DNA from: Terripilifer ovatus
GTDB lineage: Bacteria > Pseudomonadota > Alphaproteobacteria > Rhizobiales > Beijerinckiaceae
Direction: 5' to 3'
Length of the DNA: 64,000 nt
Assembly (NCBI GenBank): GCA_029222685.1
Contig: JARHVB010000025.1
Coordinates: 1 to 64,000, forward strand
Position numbers and translations under genes: made by a program. Positions 44,184-55,640 of this stretch are shown piece after piece. The notes below the pieces were generated by a model. That model made no database searches and was not told the DNA's origin. It saw only the letters and a list, made by a program, of their open reading frames with translations. The first letter of the stretch is position 1. Every line of letters begins with the position of its first letter.

Positions 44184-44858
44184 ATGACAACAGCAATGGC
44201 GAATTCAGCCACGGAAATATCCAAGTCGGTTTGCGCCTCGGTCGCAAAGCGCAGAGCTTTCGATCAGCCGTATCGACATTTCCTCGTCGACGATTTTCTG
44301 CCGGAGGGCGTCACGCCGGCGCTGAACAATCTGCCGTTCGGAGCGCCGTCCGTCGGCGAGGTGTCCGGCAAGCGCGAGTTGCACAACGATACGCGCTCTT
44401 ATTTCGATGCCGCCAACATGGCGCGCTTTCCGGTGATGCGGGAGGTCGCGGAAGCCTTGCAGTCGCAGGACGTGACGCGCGCCATCGCGACGGCCTTCAA
44501 CGCGCCCATCGACGACACGCTGCTGCGTCTGGAATATGCGCTCGACATCGACGGCTTCTGGCTGCAGCCGCACACCGACCTCGGCGTCAAGAAATTCACC
44601 TGCCTGATCTATCTGTCGGACGAGCCCGGCCATGAAGATCTCGGCACCGATATCTATCGGAGCGAGACGGAATATTTCGGCCGCTCGCCGTTCATTCCCA
44701 ATTCGGCGATGATCTTCGTGCCCGGCGACAATACCTGGCACGGCTTCAAGAAGCGGCCGATCCCCGGCGTGCGCAAATCGGTGATCCTCAACTACGTCAC
44801 CCATGAATGGCGCGCGCGCGAACAACTGTCCTTCCCCGACACGCCGGTCCGGCTCTAA
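44184..44858 (+). CDS. 2OG-Fe(II) oxygenase, prolyl-hydroxylase-like
   Basis: A 224-residue Fe(II)/2OG oxygenase. The iron ligands are His and Asp in LQPHTDLGVKKF and the distal His in NTWHGFKKRP; the Arg in GVRKSVILNYV binds 2OG. YLSDEPGHEDLGTDIY is the connecting strand region. The arrangement resembles prolyl-4-hydroxylase-like enzymes acting on proteins or small molecules. A small Cys-rich ORF precedes it. An R1/R2 repeat complex follows. Confidence 0.85.
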   Translation: MTTAMANSATEISKSVCASVAKRRAFDQPYRHFLVDDFLPEGVTPALNNLPFGAPSVGEVSGKRELHNDTRSYFDAANMARFPVMREVAEALQSQDVTRAIATAFNAPIDDTLLRLEYALDIDGFWLQPHTDLGVKKFTCLIYLSDEPGHEDLGTDIYRSETEYFGRSPFIPNSAMIFVPGDNTWHGFKKRPIPGVRKSVILNYVTHEWRAREQLSFPDTPVRL

Positions 44859-44877
44859 GCCCGACGGAAAGTAAGGC

Positions 44878-45143
44878 TGTCATCCCCGACGCGCCACAGG
44901 CGCGAGCGGGGATCCAGACCTAGAGCATTTTCGAGCGAAGTGGATGCCGGTTCGCGTGAAGAAAATGCGTCAAAACAAAAACCTAGAGCTCGGTTCTGAT
45001 TCCATCAGAACCGAGCTCTAGCGCTTCAGCGCATCGGATGCCAACGCCTTGAATGGATGCTGTTGCAACGCCTGGTTTCCCGCTCGCCTGCCTTCGCCGA
45101 AGCGGCTCCGCGCAGGCAGGCGCTTCGCGCGTCGGGAATGACA
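44878..45143. repeat. R1 dispersed palindrome, copy 3, split by an R2 copy
   Basis: The left R1 end (TGTCATCCCCGACGCGCC, then GAGCGGGGATCCAG) is at 44878-44920. The right end (CCTGGTTTCCCGCTCGCC ... GTCGGGAATGACA) is at about 45070-45143. Between them sits an R2 copy at 44921-45021. The right arm also carries an extra GCCTGC...GCAGGC stem at about 45087-45121. Confidence 0.85.
44921..45021. repeat. R2 dispersed palindrome, copy 2 (nested in R1)
   Basis: It starts TAGAGCATTTTCGAGCGAAG, with the core palindrome closing at GAAGAAAATGC. It ends in a perfect 18-bp hairpin at 44983-45021 (stem CTAGAGCTCGGTTCTGAT, loop TCC). Its outer ends read TAGAGC and GCTCTA. This is the most complete copy in the window. 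Confidence 0.85.
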
Positions 45144-45180
45144 TTGACTGCGGCACCTGTCCTTCCCAAGACGCGGCTCA

Positions 45181-46176
45181 TCAAGCCCAGCCGAACGAAG
45201 CCCTATGCGCCAGATAGCGGCGCACCGCCTCTTCCGCGATCTCACGTGTCGCGTCGATCGGCACATAGCGCCAGTCCTGCAATTGCCCGCTCCAGCGCCG
45301 CGCAGCGCCCGCGGCAATCAATCCATCGATGAACCGCGTGATCTTCGGCGAGCCCCCTGACGGCTCATAGACGTGCACCGGCGCCCCCGTAGCGCAGGCC
45401 TCGCCGACCATATTGACGCTATCGCCGGTCACGACAATCGCTTCGGCGTTAGCCAGAATCTGCACATAGGGATTATCGCCGCTGCCGTCCCACACGAAAG
45501 CATGTCCGGCGACGGCCGAGCGGATGGCCTGAGTCAAAGCCGGTGGGGTGCGCCGCGACGGCGTTACCATAAGACCGCGGCCGGACAAGACGATGTCACG
45601 CGCGATTGCGGCCATCGCCTCGATATCCTTGGCCTCGAAGCGATGCGCGCCGCTGTCGCCGCCGAGCACCATCGCCACGCGCGGCTGCGGCAGGGAAGCC
45701 AGCCGCGGATCGACCGCGGCGCGCGCACCCATCAGCGCCTCGCTGTTGAAGGAATGCGGCGACGTCAGCGTGGTAAGCACGTTGGGCCCGCGCAGGCTGT
45801 CGTGTTCGGGCACCCAGATGAGATCGGCGCTGCCGCGCCAGGCGCGTGGATCCTGAAGGAACAGCGTGAACGTGCGTCCGCGCGAGCCCGACTTGATCGC
45901 CCGCAGATAGGGCACGGTGACGCGCCCGCTGGCGATCGCAATGTCAGGCCAGGGAGGACGAACGGCATCGGCGAAGTCCGCAGGTCCCCACGGGGCCGCA
46001 AACTCGAAGACCTTCCGCGGCCGCACGGATACGAATTCGGACGCAACGCCCAGCGCATTGGCAACGCCACGCGCATTGACCTCATGGCCGATGCGGCCGG
46101 AGCCGAGCACCAGAATGCGCGTGTCCGGCGGCAGAAGTCCGTCGCCGGTCACGGCGTTGTTCAGGTCGATAACCAA
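45181..46176 (-). CDS. ELM1/GtrOC1-family glycosyltransferase-like protein
   Basis: A 331-residue protein of the family named after plant mitochondrial fission protein ELM1 (DUF1022). It has a two-domain Rossmann layout: ILVLGSGRIGHEVNARGVANALG near the N-terminus, DIAIASGRVTVPYLRAIK, LIWVPEHDSLRGPNVL, MVLGGDSGAHRF and the donor-site-like VTGDSVNMVGEACATGAPVHVYEP. Glycosyltransferase activity has been suggested for relatives but is not established. It lies downstream of greA on the same strand with 22 bp between. Confidence 0.85.
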   Translation of the reverse strand: MVIDLNNAVTGDGLLPPDTRILVLGSGRIGHEVNARGVANALGVASEFVSVRPRKVFEFAAPWGPADFADAVRPPWPDIAIASGRVTVPYLRAIKSGSRGRTFTLFLQDPRAWRGSADLIWVPEHDSLRGPNVLTTLTSPHSFNSEALMGARAAVDPRLASLPQPRVAMVLGGDSGAHRFEAKDIEAMAAIARDIVLSGRGLMVTPSRRTPPALTQAIRSAVAGHAFVWDGSGDNPYVQILANAEAIVVTGDSVNMVGEACATGAPVHVYEPSGGSPKITRFIDGLIAAGAARRWSGQLQDWRYVPIDATREIAEEAVRRYLAHRASFGWA

Positions 46177-46198
46177 GGGGGCAGCAACCCGAATGGCA

Positions 46199-46675
46199 TC
46201 AGCCGAACTTGATGTTCATGATTTCATAGCTCTTGCCACCGCCCGGCGCGATCACCTCGACGGAATCTCCCACCTTCTTGCCAATGAGCGCGCGCGCGAT
46301 TGGCGACGTGATCGAGACGCGGCCGGACTTCACGTCCGCCTCGGGCTCTCCGACGATCTGATATTTTTTCTCTTCCTCGGTGTCTTCATCGATCAGGGTG
46401 ACCGTCGCGCCGAATTTCACCGTATTGCCCGACACTTTCGTCAGATCGATCACTTCGGCGCGCGACAGTTTGTCCTCGAGCTCGGCGATCCGGCCTTCGT
46501 TGTGCGACTGGGCTTCCTTGGCGGCATGATATTCCGCGTTCTCGGAAAGATCGCCATGCGACCGCGCTTCCGCGATCTGCTGGATGATGCGCGGCCGGTC
46601 TTCCTGCTGGCGGCGTTTCAGCTCCGCCTCCAGCGAGACATAGCCTTCCCCGGTCATCGGAATCTTTTCCATCAT
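46199..46675 (-). CDS. greA: Transcription elongation factor GreA
   Basis: A 158-residue transcript-cleavage factor that rescues stalled RNA polymerase. The N-terminal coiled coil opens with [50 protein letters not shown], which includes the conserved acidic tip (DLSENAEY). The C-terminal FKBP-like domain has [26 protein letters not shown] sequence ([11 protein letters not shown]). Length is standard. A strong stem-loop at 46807 separates it from carB. Confidence 0.96.
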   Translation of the reverse strand: MMEKIPMTGEGYVSLEAELKRRQQEDRPRIIQQIAEARSHGDLSENAEYHAAKEAQSHNEGRIAELEDKLSRAEVIDLTKVSGNTVKFGATVTLIDEDTEEEKKYQIVGEPEADVKSGRVSITSPIARALIGKKVGDSVEVIAPGGGKSYEIMNIKFG

Positions 46676-46806
46676 TCTTCTCTTTCACAATCGCCCGCCA
46701 TTGGCGGGGTTTACCTTTCATGTGAGCCGGCCCATCGGACGGCATGGAATAAACATTCCATCGATGGCGGAAAATGACCGCACACCGCCGGACTATTCGC
46801 GAATTC

Positions 46807-46846
46807 GCCCCGGTCGTTTCCTGCCTATGGGAAACCCTGCCGGGGC
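46807..46846 (-). terminator. Strong stem-loop after carB
   Basis: GCCCCGG and CCGGGGC form the outer stem, and GTTTCC and GGGAAAC pair inside. It lies 50 bases past the carB stop and before greA. No T-run follows on the minus strand, so it may act as a weak terminator or RNA-stabilising end. Confidence 0.45.
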
Positions 46847-46895
46847 GCACGTCAAGCCGAATTAAAAGTCGACCAAGTCTACGATAAAATGCTGA

Positions 46896-50384
<3,489 letters not shown>

Positions 50385-50767
50385 GTCGGTCCGTAATATC
50401 CGTCCGTCTGGCTCCCGGCCCGCGATACGGGCTGGGCGGCCCCTGAGGGGCCAGAATCTGCGCATACAAAAAGAGGCCGCGCCGTCGGCCACAGGCCGGA
50501 GCGCGTCCTCGCGAAATCCCTGTTGGGCGTGAACCCGGAGGAGGGTTCGAGCAGGGCCGACCGGCTCGAAGGTCGCGGTTGATTAGCCCAATATCACTGC
50601 CGGGGGAAGCCTTAAGCTCCATTTGGCGCCCAAATCGCTGAATACAACCCCGATTGTGGGAAATTCTGGCGATTTGACGGGTTTCGCCCGCCATTAGGCT
50701 ATGTTAGGCGACCGTTTCGCTTTTTCGCTGGCCTTACCAGGCCGCCAAGCATGACTGGTAGAAAACC
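50385..50767. other. carB-purB divergent intergenic region
   Basis: 383 bases holding the carB leader and the purB promoter. The terminator-like hairpin at 50468-50498 is listed separately. An in-frame reading through it on the minus strand is Arg-rich but has no stop before carB, so it is not a leader peptide. No other gene seen. Confidence 0.5.
50468..50498 (-). terminator. Attenuator-like terminator in carB leader
   Basis: On the minus strand GGCCG-ACGGCG-CGGCC is a 5-bp GC stem followed by TCTTTTT. Just upstream, CGGCC-TGT-GGCCG forms an alternative hairpin that shares the same GGCCG arm, so the two exclude each other. The structure lies about 85-115 bases before the carB start, as a transcription attenuator would. 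The controlling signal is unknown. Confidence 0.45.
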
Positions 50768-52075
50768 ATGATCCCCCGCTATTCCCGCCCCGAAATGGTG
50801 AAAATCTGGGACCCGCAGACGCGGTTCCGCATCTGGTTCGAAATCGAGGCCTATGCCTGCGACGCCCTCGCTGAAATCGGCGTCATCCCCAAGGAGAGCG
50901 CCAAGGCGATCTGGGAGCGCGCCGGCAATGTCACCTTCGATGTCGACCGCATCGACGAGATCGAGCGGGTCACCAAGCACGATGTCATCGCCTTCCTCAC
51001 CCATCTGGCCGAATTCATCGGCCCGGATTCGCGCTTCGTCCATCAGGGCATGACCTCGTCGGATGTGCTCGACACCTGCCTCAACGTCCAGCTCGTGCGC
51101 GCCGCCGACATCCTCATCGCCGATGTCGATGCGCTGCTGGCCGCTATCAAAAAGCGCGCCTTCGAGCACAAGATGACGCCGACCATCGGCCGCTCGCATG
51201 GCATCCACGCCGAGCCCGTCACCTTCGGCCTCAAGATGGCGCAGGCCTATGCGGAATTCACCCGCTGCCGCGAGCGCCTCGTCCATGCCCGCAAGGAAGT
51301 CGCGACCTGCGCCATCTCCGGCGCCGTCGGCACCTTCGCCAACATCGACCCGAGAGTCGAAGAGCATGTGGCGGCAAAGCTCGGGCTGACGCCGGAGCCG
51401 GTCTCGACGCAAGTCGTCCCGCGCGACCGCCACGCCATGTATTTCGCCACGCTCGGCGTCGTCGCCTCTTCCATCGAACGCCTGGCGACGGAGATCCGCC
51501 ATCTGCAGCGCACGGAAGTGCTGGAAGCCGAGGAGTTTTTCTCCGAGGGCCAGAAGGGCTCTTCCGCCATGCCGCACAAGCGTAATCCGGTGCTGACGGA
51601 AAACCTCACCGGCCTCGCCCGCCTGGTGCGCGGCATGGTGACCCCGGCGCTGGAAAACGTCGCGCTCTGGCACGAGCGCGACATTTCCCATTCCTCGGTC
51701 GAACGGATGATCGGCCCGGATGCCACGGTCACGCTCGATTTCGCCCTGGCGCGCCTCACCGGCGTCATCGACAAACTGATCGTCTACCCGGAAAATATGC
51801 GCAAGAATCTCGACCGTCTCGGCGGCCTCATCCATTCCCAGCGCGTCCTGTTGGCCCTGACCCAGAAGGGCGTCTCGCGCGAGGAGGCCTATTCCTACGT
51901 GCAGCGAAACGCCATGCCGGTCTGGCGCGGCGAAGGCGATTTCCTGACCCTGCTGAAGGCCGACAAGGACGTGGCGGCGCAGCTCTCGGCCACGGAGCTC
52001 GAAGAGCTGTTCGACCTCGGCTACCATCTCAAGCACGTGGATACGATTTTCAGGCGGGTGTTTGGGGAGGCATAA
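50768..52075 (+). CDS. purB: Adenylosuccinate lyase
   Basis: A 435-residue lyase of the fumarase/aspartase superfamily acting twice in purine synthesis (SAICAR and adenylosuccinate cleavage). The signature loop is GSSAMPHKRNPVLTENL near residues 260-276. The catalytic His region is GRSHGIHAEPVTFG near 140, and TSSDVLDTCLN is near 95. The ATG at 50768 (MIPRYSRPEMVKIW) is the family's usual start. It stands alone, divergent from carB. Confidence 0.96.
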   Translation: MIPRYSRPEMVKIWDPQTRFRIWFEIEAYACDALAEIGVIPKESAKAIWERAGNVTFDVDRIDEIERVTKHDVIAFLTHLAEFIGPDSRFVHQGMTSSDVLDTCLNVQLVRAADILIADVDALLAAIKKRAFEHKMTPTIGRSHGIHAEPVTFGLKMAQAYAEFTRCRERLVHARKEVATCAISGAVGTFANIDPRVEEHVAAKLGLTPEPVSTQVVPRDRHAMYFATLGVVASSIERLATEIRHLQRTEVLEAEEFFSEGQKGSSAMPHKRNPVLTENLTGLARLVRGMVTPALENVALWHERDISHSSVERMIGPDATVTLDFALARLTGVIDKLIVYPENMRKNLDRLGGLIHSQRVLLALTQKGVSREEAYSYVQRNAMPVWRGEGDFLTLLKADKDVAAQLSATELEELFDLGYHLKHVDTIFRRVFGEA

Positions 52076-52136
52076 AGAGAGCGAAACTCAATACCCTCAT
52101 CCACACTTAAACCAGACAGCCGGGGCTGATCCCGCC

Positions 52137-52589
52137 TCACCCCTTGCGCCCACCCACCAGCCTCTGCGCTACATCGCGATAGACATAGCTGAACGCCACC
52201 AGCACCAGCGCGCCCGAGGCGACCGGCATCACGACAAAGGTCCATGCCGGATGCGCGATGACCATGATCAGCGCATTGATTCCCGCCGGCGGATGCATCG
52301 TGTCCGTCGCCTCCATGGCGGCAATGGCCAGCCCCACCGCCAGCGCCGCCAGCCACGGATTGTCGCCCAGCGCCCAGAGCACCGCGAGACCGCAGACGGC
52401 GGAAAGAATATGCCCGCCAATGACATTCTGCGGCCGTGCGAACGGCGCGTCCGGCACCGACATGACCAGCACGATCGAGGTGGTGAACGGCACCAGCATC
52501 AGCGGCAGATGCGCCACATCGCCAAGCGCCACCATCAACAGAATACCGAGCCCGCCACCGATCGCCGGAATAAAAATCTTCTGGAACAT
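52137..52589 (-). CDS. HPP-family integral membrane protein
   Basis: A 150-residue membrane protein of the HPP family with four or five helices and the name-giving motif in ATDTMHPPAGINALI near residues 105-115. The start at 52589 (MFQKIFIPAIGGG) lies in a local duplication (AATCTTCTGGAACA repeated 14-20 bases apart). Plant relatives transport nitrite; the role in bacteria is unproven. Confidence 0.85.
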   Translation of the reverse strand: MFQKIFIPAIGGGLGILLMVALGDVAHLPLMLVPFTTSIVLVMSVPDAPFARPQNVIGGHILSAVCGLAVLWALGDNPWLAALAVGLAIAAMEATDTMHPPAGINALIMVIAHPAWTFVVMPVASGALVLVAFSYVYRDVAQRLVGGRKG

Positions 52590-52699
52590 GCACAATCTTC
52601 TGGAACACGTGCGGCACCGCGACCAGCCGCAAAGCGGTTGACCCCGTCGCAAACCATACCCAAATATACCTGCAACACCACTCTTGAAAGGCAAAGCCG

Positions 52700-53251
52700 C
52701 TGAAGACGTCAGATCTCGACATTCTTATCGCGCCCGGTCTCGGCGGTGGCAGTTCCAGCCATTGGTACACGCGCTGGGAGCAGAAGCTGTCCACGGCGCG
52801 GCGCATCGAGCAGAGCGACTGGCACGAGCCGAATTTCGACAACTGGGTCGCCCGCATCACCGAACATGCGAGCAGCACCGATCGTCCGATCGTTCTCGTC
52901 GGCCATTCGCTCGGCGCGCTGTCGATCGTCCATGCCGCACCGCTGCTGGCCGACAAGGGCATTCGCGCCGCCTTTCTCGTCGCGCCGCCGTCGCAGCGCG
53001 TGCTCCTGACCATGCCTGAGGTCGATCCGCGCTTCGCCCACGTGCCGACGGCGCCGCTGCCCTTCCCGTCCGTCCTCGTCGCCAGCCGCGACGACCCTTA
53101 CGCGACCTATGAGGAAAGCGAGGCGATGGCCCTCGACTGGGGCTCGGCGATTTCCGACGCCGGCAACGCCGGCCACATCAACGACGAATCCGGCCACGGC
53201 CCCTGGCCCGAAGGCCTGATGCGCTTTGCCGGTTTTCTGAAGACGCTGTAG
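52700..53251 (+). CDS. RBBP9/YdeN-type serine hydrolase with CTG start
   Basis: The reading frame from 52700 encodes 183 residues of the Ser_hydrolase (PF06821) family. It begins (M)KTSDLDILIAPGLGGGSSSHW, then has the nucleophile Ser70 in VGHSLGA, Asp132 in SRDDPY and His159 in AGHIN. The full family length is present only if translation starts at CTG 52700. An in-frame TGA lies at 52685 and the first in-frame GTG or ATG is near 53000, past the active site. AAAGG at 52688-52692 lies at a suitable distance from the CTG. Either a rare CTG start or a mutated ATG; a non-functional gene is possible. Confidence 0.75.
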   Translation: MKTSDLDILIAPGLGGGSSSHWYTRWEQKLSTARRIEQSDWHEPNFDNWVARITEHASSTDRPIVLVGHSLGALSIVHAAPLLADKGIRAAFLVAPPSQRVLLTMPEVDPRFAHVPTAPLPFPSVLVASRDDPYATYEESEAMALDWGSAISDAGNAGHINDESGHGPWPEGLMRFAGFLKTL

Positions 53252-53279
53252 TCTGCCCCCACAAATGTGGGGAGGGACC

Positions 53280-54287
53280 ATGCGCCTGGGACAATGGGCG
53301 GCGCTTGCCGCTGTGATGATTGCCGCCCCCGTGCGAGCCGATCCGGTCGCCGATTTCTATCGCGGCAACACCATCCGCATCATCAACTGGGCTTCCGCCG
53401 GCGGCGAATACGACATCCACGGCAAGCTCGTCAGCCGCTTCCTCGGCCGCCATATTCCCGGCGAACCCACCGTCATCCATCAGACCATGACCGGCGGCGG
53501 CGGCATCGTTGCCGCCAATTATCTCTACAACGTCGCGCCGAAGGACGGCACCTCGCTGGGCATCATGGTGTCGAGCCTGCCGCTGTTCCAGGCGCTCGGC
53601 GACCAGGCGGTACGCTTCGATGCGGCCCGCTTCAACTGGATCGGCACCATCGCACCCACCCAGGAAAATCTCGTCGCCTGGCACACCACCGGCTTCAAGA
53701 CCTTCGACGACCTGACCGAACGCGAATTCATCCTCGGCGCCAGCGGCGCCGGCTCCTCCAGCGTCATCACGCCGACGGTAGCGAATGCGCTCCTCGGCAC
53801 GAAGATCAAGATCGTGCCCGGCTATCCCGGCGGCTCGCAGATCAATCTCGCCATGGAGCGCGGCGAATCCATGGGCCGCTGGAACACATGGTCGTCCTGG
53901 AAACTGACCAACCCCGGCTGGATCGCCGACAAGTCCATCGTCTTCCTGTTCCAGTCGGCGCTCTCCAAGCCCGCGGCTCTCGCCGACGTGCCGCTGCTGA
54001 CCGAGCTTGCCCGCAATGCCGACGACCGCAAGATTTTCGAACTGCTGGCGACAGCCGCCGAACTCGGCCGCCCGCTCGTCGGCTCGCCCGACATTCCGCC
54101 CGCCCGGGCGGCAGCGCTCATCGCCGCCTATCGCGCACTGTTCGAGGATGCAGAGTTCCGCCGCGAGGCCGAGCAATTGAAGATCGAGTTCAACCCGATC
54201 ATCGGCCTCGACCTGCAGAAGCTCGTGACTTCGGCGCTGGCGACGCCGAAGCCGCTGGCGGAACGGCTGAAGAAGTTGATCGAGTAA
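53280..54287 (+). CDS. Bug/TctC-family periplasmic binding protein
   Basis: A 335-residue secreted protein of the tripartite tricarboxylate transporter receptor (Bug) family. A signal peptide spans residues 1-18 (AALAAVMIAAPVRAD), then FYRGNTIRIINWASAGGEYDIHGKLVSRFL, followed by PGEPTVIHQTMTGGGGIVAANYLYN and the ligand loop. GGGAGGG precedes the ATG at 53280. No TctA/TctB genes are beside it, as is common for Bug genes. The start is 29 bp after the hydrolase gene. Confidence 0.85.
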   Translation: MRLGQWAALAAVMIAAPVRADPVADFYRGNTIRIINWASAGGEYDIHGKLVSRFLGRHIPGEPTVIHQTMTGGGGIVAANYLYNVAPKDGTSLGIMVSSLPLFQALGDQAVRFDAARFNWIGTIAPTQENLVAWHTTGFKTFDDLTEREFILGASGAGSSSVITPTVANALLGTKIKIVPGYPGGSQINLAMERGESMGRWNTWSSWKLTNPGWIADKSIVFLFQSALSKPAALADVPLLTELARNADDRKIFELLATAAELGRPLVGSPDIPPARAAALIAAYRALFEDAEFRREAEQLKIEFNPIIGLDLQKLVTSALATPKPLAERLKKLIE

Positions 54288-54312
54288 GGCGGCAGCCAGC
54301 GGTTGCCTCGCG

Positions 54313-54467
54313 TCACGCCTTATCGTCCTTTGTCGCCTTCGCCATCTCGATGGCGGCATAGACTTCAGCCATAGCCTCGTCATGGCGTACGAGCCAGCCA
54401 GCTTCGATGTCGGCGAGATCCGTTTGATGCCTTCTATAATTTCAAGCTCACGGTCCTCAGCGGTCAT
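54313..54467 (-). pseudogene. Frameshifted antitoxin-like remnant
   Basis: The minus strand starts ATG at 54467 (MTAEDRELEIIEGIKR) and continues in a second frame as DLADIEAGWLVRHDEAMAEV, ending with TGA at 54313. The two pieces join exactly if one base is restored near the Arg codon, giving about 51 residues. The DLADIEAG...HDEAM pattern resembles the tails of small RHH or ParD-type antitoxins. No toxin gene is adjacent. Could also be a sequencing error. Confidence 0.5.
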
Positions 54468-54528
54468 CGATAGTGCCGCTTTTCTGCACGACTGAAGAGG
54501 CTTGAGAGTATAGCCGCAAACGGAAGGC

Positions 54529-54646
54529 TGTCATTCCCGACGCCCGCGTAGCGGGCGAGCGGGAATCCAGGAGTCAAGGGCCGCTACATCGGGCAGTCAT
54601 GTTGCCCCTGGATTCCCGCTCTGCGCTTCGCTTGGCGGGAATGACA
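54529..54646. repeat. R1 dispersed palindrome, copy 4
   Basis: Ends TGTCATTCCCGACGCCC and GGCGGGAATGACA, with inner arms GAGCGGGAATCCAGG and CCTGGATTCCCGCTC around a 36-base centre. It lies just past the end of the binding-protein gene at 54655. Confidence 0.85.
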
Positions 54647-54654
54647 GACCTGCC

Positions 54655-55626
54655 CTATTTCAGAAAACTCAAATCCACATATCTATCTTTCGCGGCGTCC
54701 TTCGCCTTGACGACGCCCATGTCCTGAAACGCCTTCAGCACATTGTTGAAATCGGGATCGGGAATGGTGAGCTTAGGGCTGAACACCTTCAGGTCTTCGA
54801 TGAAATATTTGTAGGTCTTCTCGCTGACGCTGCGGTCCTGCTTGGTCTCGCGCATCAGCAGGGCGATGGCCGCCTCCTTGTTGGCCGGATCGTAGAGCCA
54901 GTCGGTCGCCTTCGACACGGCGCGCAGATAGGCTTCGGTTGCCGGCCGGTTGCGCGCCAGCCAGTCCTTGCGCGCGATGATGCCGACGAAGCCGTAGGCC
55001 TTCACGAAGGAGGCGAAGTCGACGAGCTTGTTGAAGCCGGCGGCCTCGCCCATGAAGTCGAGCGGCGAGGTGACGGCAGCGGCGGACACGGCGCCGGTTG
55101 TCAGCGCCGCATAGCGGTTCGTCGACGAGCCGTCGTAGATCTTGTCCACATCGGCGCTCTTCACGCCATTGGCCTGCAGCCAGGATTCGAAGAAATTGGC
55201 GATGTCGTTCTTCGGCACCGGCAACATGACCTTCTTGCCCTTAATGTCGGCCGGGCTCTTCACGTCCTTTGCCGACAGCATCGTATAGGGATATTTGATC
55301 GAGGTGGATCCGATCAGCATGATCGGCGCGCCGCTCTCCACCGCCTGCACGACGATTTCGAAGGTCGTATTGCCGATGTCCAGCGAGCCTCCGACGACCT
55401 GCTGGGCGATGGTCGCGACATTGCCGACATATTCGGTCTGGATCGTGAGATTCTCCGCCTTGAACAGGCCCTGGGTTTCGGCGACGAAGTGCGGCCAGTT
55501 CGTCGCCGTGCGCGACACCTGGCCGACGATCAGCTTGGTTTGCGCCAGCACCGGCGAAACCGCGCCAAGAGCCATGGCCAGGACGGTAGCGACAACGACG
55601 GATGGCACGAATCTCTGTATGGTCAT
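54655..55626 (-). CDS. ABC transporter substrate-binding protein (NMT1/THI5-like)
   Basis: A 323-residue periplasmic protein with a Sec signal (PSVVVATVLAMALGAVSPVLAQ) and an NMT1-type mature part (LIVGQVSRTATNWPHFVAETQGLFKAENLTIQTEYVGNVATIAQ). GGAGGAAG precedes the ATG at 55626. It is the last gene of the operon permease, ATPase, binding protein. Ligand unknown; no enzyme gene is associated. Confidence 0.88.
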   Translation of the reverse strand: MTIQRFVPSVVVATVLAMALGAVSPVLAQTKLIVGQVSRTATNWPHFVAETQGLFKAENLTIQTEYVGNVATIAQQVVGGSLDIGNTTFEIVVQAVESGAPIMLIGSTSIKYPYTMLSAKDVKSPADIKGKKVMLPVPKNDIANFFESWLQANGVKSADVDKIYDGSSTNRYAALTTGAVSAAAVTSPLDFMGEAAGFNKLVDFASFVKAYGFVGIIARKDWLARNRPATEAYLRAVSKATDWLYDPANKEAAIALLMRETKQDRSVSEKTYKYFIEDLKVFSPKLTIPDPDFNNVLKAFQDMGVVKAKDAAKDRYVDLSFLK

Positions 55627-55640
55627 AGGTCTTCCTCCAA

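Larger units (their letters stand above)
54288..54654. other. Intergenic region: remnant ORF and R1 repeat
   Basis: 367 bases between the Bug gene and an ABC binding-protein gene. It holds a frameshifted small ORF (54313-54467) and an R1 copy (54529-54646), both listed. Nothing else recognisable. Confidence 0.6.

Noticed and set aside
44878..45143. CRISPR-like or phage attachment site
   Set aside because: The repeats are palindromic, dispersed and without regular spacers; no cas, integrase or phage genes are nearby.
50385..50622. Arg-rich leader peptide for carB attenuation
   Set aside because: The frame has no stop before carB and runs on into it, so it cannot act as a classical leader peptide; only the hairpins were kept.
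53178..54467. Open frame of 429 codons on the minus strand
   Set aside because: Antisense to the Bug gene over most of its length. Only its first 15 or so codons belong to the small antitoxin-like remnant.
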